Origin: Sediminibacterium sp.
GTDB lineage: Bacteria; Bacteroidota; Bacteroidia; Chitinophagales; Chitinophagaceae
NCBI GenBank assembly: GCA_027487895.1
Contig: JAIYCS010000048.1
Span: 1 to 57,131 of the forward strand
Length of the DNA stretch: 57,131 nucleotides
Direction: 5' to 3'
Below the pieces are notes generated by a model that saw only the letters and a program-made list of their open reading frames with translations, searched no databases and was not told the origin of the DNA. A program made the position numbers and the translations under genes. Of the stretch, positions 53,068 through 57,131 are shown piece by piece. The first letter of the stretch is position 1; each line of letters opens with the position of its first letter.

Positions 53068-53724
53068 CTAAAAAAGGGATTCCGCCACAATTAAGTCTTG
53101 GGGGCGTGTAATTTTAAGGTTACTATACTCCCCTTCTATTAAACGAACGGTATGGCCAGCCGCTTCTACCACTGTGGCTTCATCGGTAAAGCTAGCCTGG
53201 TAGGGCTGCTCAAAAGCAGGCAATAAAACAGTACTTAAAAATGTTTGTGGGGTTTGGATAATTTTAACCAGGTTCCGGTCAACTACATGGTGCGATTCAC
53301 CAGAAATGAGCCTGATGCTATCAGTAGCTGTAACAGCCGGTATAGCAGACCCATGTACTAATGCCTCTTCGTAGCACTTTTTAATAAGATCACTTGATAC
53401 CAGGCACCTTACGCCATCATGTACAAAAATTACCCCTGGCTCTTTAACCGCTTGTAGCCCTTTTTTTACAGATTCAAAACGAGTAGATCCACCCTCTACA
53501 AACTGTATATGGGTAAGTTGGGCTGGTTCAAAATAGGTAGCAGCTTCCGCTAAATAGGAAGCCGGTAATACGAGTACAATTTGAATATCGTAATAGGCAT
53601 AAAAAAACTGTTGAACGGTATGCCAAATTATGGGCTTACCCTTCAAATGCAAAAACTGTTTAGGCACATCCGTACCCATTCTTACACCTGAACCACCAGC
53701 AACAATTACAGCCGTTTTTTTCAT
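53068..53724 (-). CDS. ispD: 2-C-methyl-D-erythritol 4-phosphate cytidylyltransferase
   Basis: This 218-residue enzyme makes CDP-methylerythritol in the MEP isoprenoid pathway. The CTP-binding loop is GGSGVRMGTDVPKQF (about 10-24), and FVHDGVRCL and TDSIRL complete the family motifs. The ATG at 53724 follows the upstream gene's stop by 6 bases; a TTG two codons earlier is in frame. It ends 45 bases before the trp leader peptide start. Confidence 0.94.
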   Translation of the reverse strand: MKKTAVIVAGGSGVRMGTDVPKQFLHLKGKPIIWHTVQQFFYAYYDIQIVLVLPASYLAEAATYFEPAQLTHIQFVEGGSTRFESVKKGLQAVKEPGVIFVHDGVRCLVSSDLIKKCYEEALVHGSAIPAVTATDSIRLISGESHHVVDRNLVKIIQTPQTFLSTVLLPAFEQPYQASFTDEATVVEAAGHTVRLIEGEYSNLKITRPQDLIVAESLF

Positions 53725-53730
53725 TGTCAA

Positions 53731-54678
53731 TTATTTATAAATAGCAGTTGCCGATTCGCCTTTACTATTTTTAAAAGCCCGGTACATTCCAGCACTATTA
53801 AATACCATGGCAGTATTACCTTTTGCATCCACACCAATCATGCCACCCTCTCCATTAAGTGCCATTAATTTTTCATGCACCACCACTTCCATGGCAGCTT
53901 GCAAACTAAGGCCCTTATATTCCATTAAACAACTAACATCATATGCTGCAACAGATCTGATAAACATTTCACCATGGCCCGTACAACTAATGGCACAGGT
54001 TTTATTGTTAGCATAAGTACCACTCCCAATAATTGGACTATCACCAATACGTCCATATTTTTTATTGGTCATACCACCTGTAGAGGTTGCACCAGCAATA
54101 TTTCCGTTGCTATCACAAGCTACGGCACCGACTGTTCCAAATTTTTTATCCTTTAATAATTCTTCTAAATGATGATTGGTATGATCTAATGAATAGGAAT
54201 CAGAATCGCGAATGGCTTTCCACTGGTCATACCTGAATTGAGAATAAAAATATTCGTCGGGCGCTAACACCACACCCCTCTTGATCGCAAAATCGTTGGC
54301 GCCTTTACCACTTAAAAAAACGTGGTTGCTATTACGCATCACTTCGGTAGCGAGCTGGATGGGATTTTTTACATTACGCACTGCAGCAATAGCACCAGCT
54401 TCAAGTGTTGCTCCATCCATGATGGCTGCATCCATTTCTTGCAATCCTTTTTTGGTAAACACACTCCCCTTTCCTGCGTTAAATAAAATATTATTTTCTA
54501 GTGTAAAAATAGAAGCCTGAATAGCATCTACTGCTGTACCACCATTTTGTAAAATGGCATAACCAGCATCCAAAGCATCTTGTAATCCGTTTTGGTAAGC
54601 TTGTTCTAATTCAGGAGACATATCTTCCTTTAAGATAGTACCTGCTCCTCCATGTATAACCAATGAAAATTGTTGCAT
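53731..54678 (-). CDS. Isoaspartyl peptidase/L-asparaginase (Ntn hydrolase)
   Basis: This 315-residue N-terminal-nucleophile hydrolase is of the plant-type asparaginase/EcAIII kind. It autocleaves before Thr182 in FGTVGAVA to give the two chains; HGGAG (9-13) and GATSTGGMTNKKYGRIGDSP are substrate-pocket blocks. It removes isoaspartyl dipeptides and asparagine. No signal peptide is present, so it acts in the cytoplasm. Its stop abuts ispD. Confidence 0.92.
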   Translation of the reverse strand: MQQFSLVIHGGAGTILKEDMSPELEQAYQNGLQDALDAGYAILQNGGTAVDAIQASIFTLENNILFNAGKGSVFTKKGLQEMDAAIMDGATLEAGAIAAVRNVKNPIQLATEVMRNSNHVFLSGKGANDFAIKRGVVLAPDEYFYSQFRYDQWKAIRDSDSYSLDHTNHHLEELLKDKKFGTVGAVACDSNGNIAGATSTGGMTNKKYGRIGDSPIIGSGTYANNKTCAISCTGHGEMFIRSVAAYDVSCLMEYKGLSLQAAMEVVVHEKLMALNGEGGMIGVDAKGNTAMVFNSAGMYRAFKNSKGESATAIYK

Positions 54679-54692
54679 AGTTTACTATTTAA

Positions 54693-55682
54693 TTATGCCA
54701 ATAGTAGTTTACATTCAGAAAGTAAACGCGTTTTATTAATTGCTGCAGTTCCTACTTCTTCACAAACAAGCCCGCCTGCAATATTGGCCATTTCGGTGGC
54801 AAGTTCAATATTTTTTGTAGCTGCATAGACAAGTGAAGCAACTGCAATTACGGTATCGCCTGCACCACTTACATCTGCTATAGAACGTACATGTGTTGGA
54901 ATAATTTTAGCGTTAGAACCCGTATCAAAAAACATACCTTTTTCGGAAAGTGTGATTAGAGATATTTGGTGTGCTAAATGCGTTTGAAGTGCTGCATGCA
55001 CCGTTCTTAAATGATCCAGCGTAACTGCAGGAATAGACACCTGCAATCCTTCTTTTACTTCTTTTAAATTAGGTTTAAACAATGTTACACCCTTATAAGC
55101 CAAGAAATTATTTTTTTTAGGATCCACCGACATTACAATGTTTCGCTCCGTGCAAATTGAAATAGCCGCTTTAATAAATGTTGGCGTTAACACCCCCTTG
55201 TCATAATCTTCAAAAATGACAACATCCGGTTTTTTAGTGTCTAAACAAGCAGTGAATTTTTGCAGTAATAAATTTTCAATATCACTGCTAATAGGTGTTG
55301 TGATTTCTGCATCTAGTCGCATCATTTGCTGGTTGCGACTCATCACACGCGTTTTATTGGTGGTAATGCGCGAATCATGCGTTAATAAATAACTGGTATC
55401 GATATGTTGTGCATCAAAAAGTGATTGTAGTAAAACACCGTCAGCATCATTACCAATTACAGAAACGATTGTTGTTTGCGCGCCAAGTGCTACCGTATTT
55501 AGGGCAACGTTGGCGGCACCCCCCACGCGGTGTTCTTTACGCTGAAGTGCCACTACCGGAACAGGCGCTTCGGGAGATATACGGTCTACCTGACCCCACC
55601 AATAGGTATCAAGCATAACGTCTCCAATGATTACAACTTTTAGATCGTTGAAGTCTTTAAAAAGTTGGTCAAAATTTGTCAT
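54693..55682 (-). CDS. D-glycero-beta-D-manno-heptose-7-phosphate kinase (HldE domain I type)
   Basis: This 329-residue PfkB-family kinase corresponds to the first domain of HldE/RfaE. GDVMLDTYWWGQVDRISPEAP is the family signature at the N-terminus, GGAANVALN the substrate loop, and DVSGAGDTV (about 270-278) the anion hole with the catalytic Asp. The second (adenylyltransferase) domain is missing, so that step must be encoded elsewhere. It serves ADP-heptose for LPS. It starts 2 bases after the permease stop. Confidence 0.88.
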   Translation of the reverse strand: MTNFDQLFKDFNDLKVVIIGDVMLDTYWWGQVDRISPEAPVPVVALQRKEHRVGGAANVALNTVALGAQTTIVSVIGNDADGVLLQSLFDAQHIDTSYLLTHDSRITTNKTRVMSRNQQMMRLDAEITTPISSDIENLLLQKFTACLDTKKPDVVIFEDYDKGVLTPTFIKAAISICTERNIVMSVDPKKNNFLAYKGVTLFKPNLKEVKEGLQVSIPAVTLDHLRTVHAALQTHLAHQISLITLSEKGMFFDTGSNAKIIPTHVRSIADVSGAGDTVIAVASLVYAATKNIELATEMANIAGGLVCEEVGTAAINKTRLLSECKLLLA

Positions 55683-55684
55683 GT

Positions 55685-57099
55685 TTATTTTTTATTACTT
55701 CGCACTGCAAGGTAATACAAAGGAATGCCTAATAGTGCAATAATAAGTCCTGGCCATGTAAAATTAGGCTTATAAATGATCAATAATACACAAAACAGGG
55801 TTCCCATTAAAACATAAATGGCAGGCAAAATTGGGTATCCAACAGCCTTGTATGGACGTTCCATTTCGGGACGTTTTTTGCGTAAAATAAAGATGCCTAT
55901 GATGGTTAATACATAAAAGATAACCACAATAAAAGACACCATATCTAGTAGGTCACCATATTTACCACTTAAGCAAAGTAAGGCAGCCACCACACACTGT
56001 GCCCACAAGGCCCATTCTGGTACTGCATTTTTATTGAGCGTAGAGGCTTTCTTGAAAAACAAACCATCCTGCGCCATGGTATAATACACACGAGCACCGG
56101 CTAAAATAAGTCCATTGTTACAGCCAAACGTAGATATCATAATCATGATAGCAATAACATAGGTTCCAATATTTCCAAAAATGGCATTTGCAGAAGATAC
56201 CGCTACCCTGTCGGCGGGTGCATGCGCAATATCATTTAAAGGAAGTAGACTGATGTACATTAAATTGGCAGATACATAAATAATGGTAACAATAAGGGTG
56301 CCTAAAAATAAACTGAGTCCAATATTGCGTTTTGGATTTTTGATTTCGCCGGCAATAAATGTTACGTTGTTCCATGCATCACTACTAAAAATAGAACCCA
56401 CCATACTTGCAGCAATAGCGCCAAAAATGGCGAGGCCAATTACTGGTGTAGTGCTATTATCGGCAGCAACTGTTTTCATGCTCCAAGCGTCTTGCCAATT
56501 GGCATTCCAAATTTCTGATTTTGCAGCAAGTAAAAAACCAAAACCAATCAGGCAAATAAAGAAAGAAGTTTGGTTACCGTAAATGTGGTTTGAATGAGTT
56601 TACCACCCTGTACGCCTTTTGTATTGATATAGGTAAGCAGAATAATGATGGCAATAGAAACGAGCTGGGCTGGATATATTTTTAGAAACCCGGCCTGAAA
56701 AATAATATTGGCATCCGACATTTCTAATGCCGGAAAAAAGTAGCCCGCAAATTTACTAAAGGCAACGCCTACTGCTGCAATGGTGCCTGTTTGGATCACA
56801 GAAAAAAAGCTCCAACCATATAAAAAACCAAGAAGTGGATTGTAGGACTCTTTAAGGTACACGTACTGGCCTCCTGCCTTAGGGAACATGGCACTCAGCT
56901 CACCATAACTTAAGGCCGCTGTAAGGGTCATAAAGCCCGTTATTAACCATACGGCTACTAACCAACCAGCAGAACCCACATTGCGGGTGATATCGGCACT
57001 TACAATAAAAATTCCAGAACCAATCATACTTCCAGCTACAATCATGGTAGCATCTAATAAACCAAGTGACGGCTTAAATTCGGGTGTTGTTGTACTCAT
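55685..57099 (-). pseudogene. APC-family amino acid permease, split by a one-base frameshift
   Basis: Two adjacent minus-strand frames, 57099-56548 (183 residues) and the frame opening upstream of 56479 down to 55685, together make one APC-superfamily permease of about 470 residues. The first part has the GSMIGSGIF opening and three to four membrane segments, the second about eight. Codons run on without a stop in the second frame across the junction, and the membrane helix continues as LLSLFA then LIGFGFLLAA, so one base is missing near 56550-56553. The protein would be truncated unless the base is a sequencing error. Substrate is unknown. A kinase gene follows after 2 bases. Confidence 0.82.
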
Positions 57100-57131
57100 A
57101 AAAAAAAGTTCTGTTTGGTTAGAACAGAACT
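57100..57131 (-). terminator. Hairpin with T run directly before the permease start
   Basis: On the minus strand a 9-bp perfect stem (57107-57115 with 57123-57131, loop of 7) is followed by seven T residues, ending at the permease ATG. It may be the terminator of the unseen upstream gene or, like the pheA and trp terminators, an attenuator in the permease leader. Confidence 0.7.

Noticed and set aside
56540..56560. Programmed -1 frameshift in the permease
   Set aside because: No X-XXY-YYZ slippery heptamer is in the right register before the TGA and no downstream stem was seen, so a mutation or sequence error is more likely.
1..57131. Insertion sequences, prophage, CRISPR arrays, toxin-antitoxin or restriction systems
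   Set aside because: No transposase, integrase, phage, Cas, or restriction genes and no array-like repeats were seen on either strand.

Overview
The window is AT-rich, has no mobile elements, and reads as a housekeeping stretch of a Bacteroidota chromosome, most like the Chitinophagaceae/Sphingobacteria side of the phylum. The signs are -7 boxes of the form TAnnTTTG instead of E. coli-like promoters, no consistent Shine-Dalgarno sequences, SusC-like outer-membrane proteins with a CarboxypepD-like N-domain, a UpxY-type NusG paralogue, a DUF2723 membrane protein and a short HldE-like heptose kinase. The family placement is an inference; no 16S or marker search was possible.

Region 1 to 3.05 kb holds the aromatic operon pheA - aminotransferase - tyrA on the minus strand. 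It is headed by an unlisted 29-residue leader peptide rich in Phe/Tyr codons and a terminator hairpin, which together form an attenuator. Region 2.8 to 4.9 kb is a divergent module: a 56-residue lipoprotein on the minus strand, and on the plus strand an ECF sigma factor followed by a membrane-anchored trypsin-like protease with a possible anti-sigma-like N-terminus. The two divergent start regions carry the same promoter motif, TGGGTTAC-N16-GTATTAA.

From 4.9 to 30.5 kb lie mostly unlinked genes: a nucleotidyltransferase, an ACC deaminase-like PLP enzyme, divergent lipB/rluD, an Asp-box repeat protein, an esterase, an M1 peptidase with HupE- and DUF6702-like neighbours, a CNNM/CorC protein, a methyltransferase-PAP2-GT39 operon, glmM, a cysteine desulfurase, DUF2723, mtaB, an orphan UpxY and the Prc protease. 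A tRNA-His gene with its own promoter and terminator follows at 30.65 kb. From 30.8 to 42.7 kb come DUF445, two TonB-type outer-membrane barrels, pcm, a phosphohexomutase, a PyrR-like protein, a two-gene Fe-S redox module and an ArsC/Spx-like protein.

From 42.7 to 53.0 kb a minus-strand superoperon runs trpEGDCFBA-hisHAF-hisIE, then a TlpA-like thioredoxin. It is led by a 19-residue leader peptide whose control codons are three Trp followed directly by one His, with a terminator and a matching antiterminator strand. The leader therefore may sense both amino acids made by the operon. The right end is a minus-strand run of an APC permease (split by a one-base frameshift), a heptose kinase, an isoaspartyl peptidase and ispD.

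Several genes, including both attenuator leaders, have their TAnnTTTG box only 4-7 bases before the ATG, which predicts leaderless or nearly leaderless mRNAs. The best candidates for undescribed biology are the Trp/His dual-codon attenuator and the self-regulated ECF sigma-protease-lipoprotein module.
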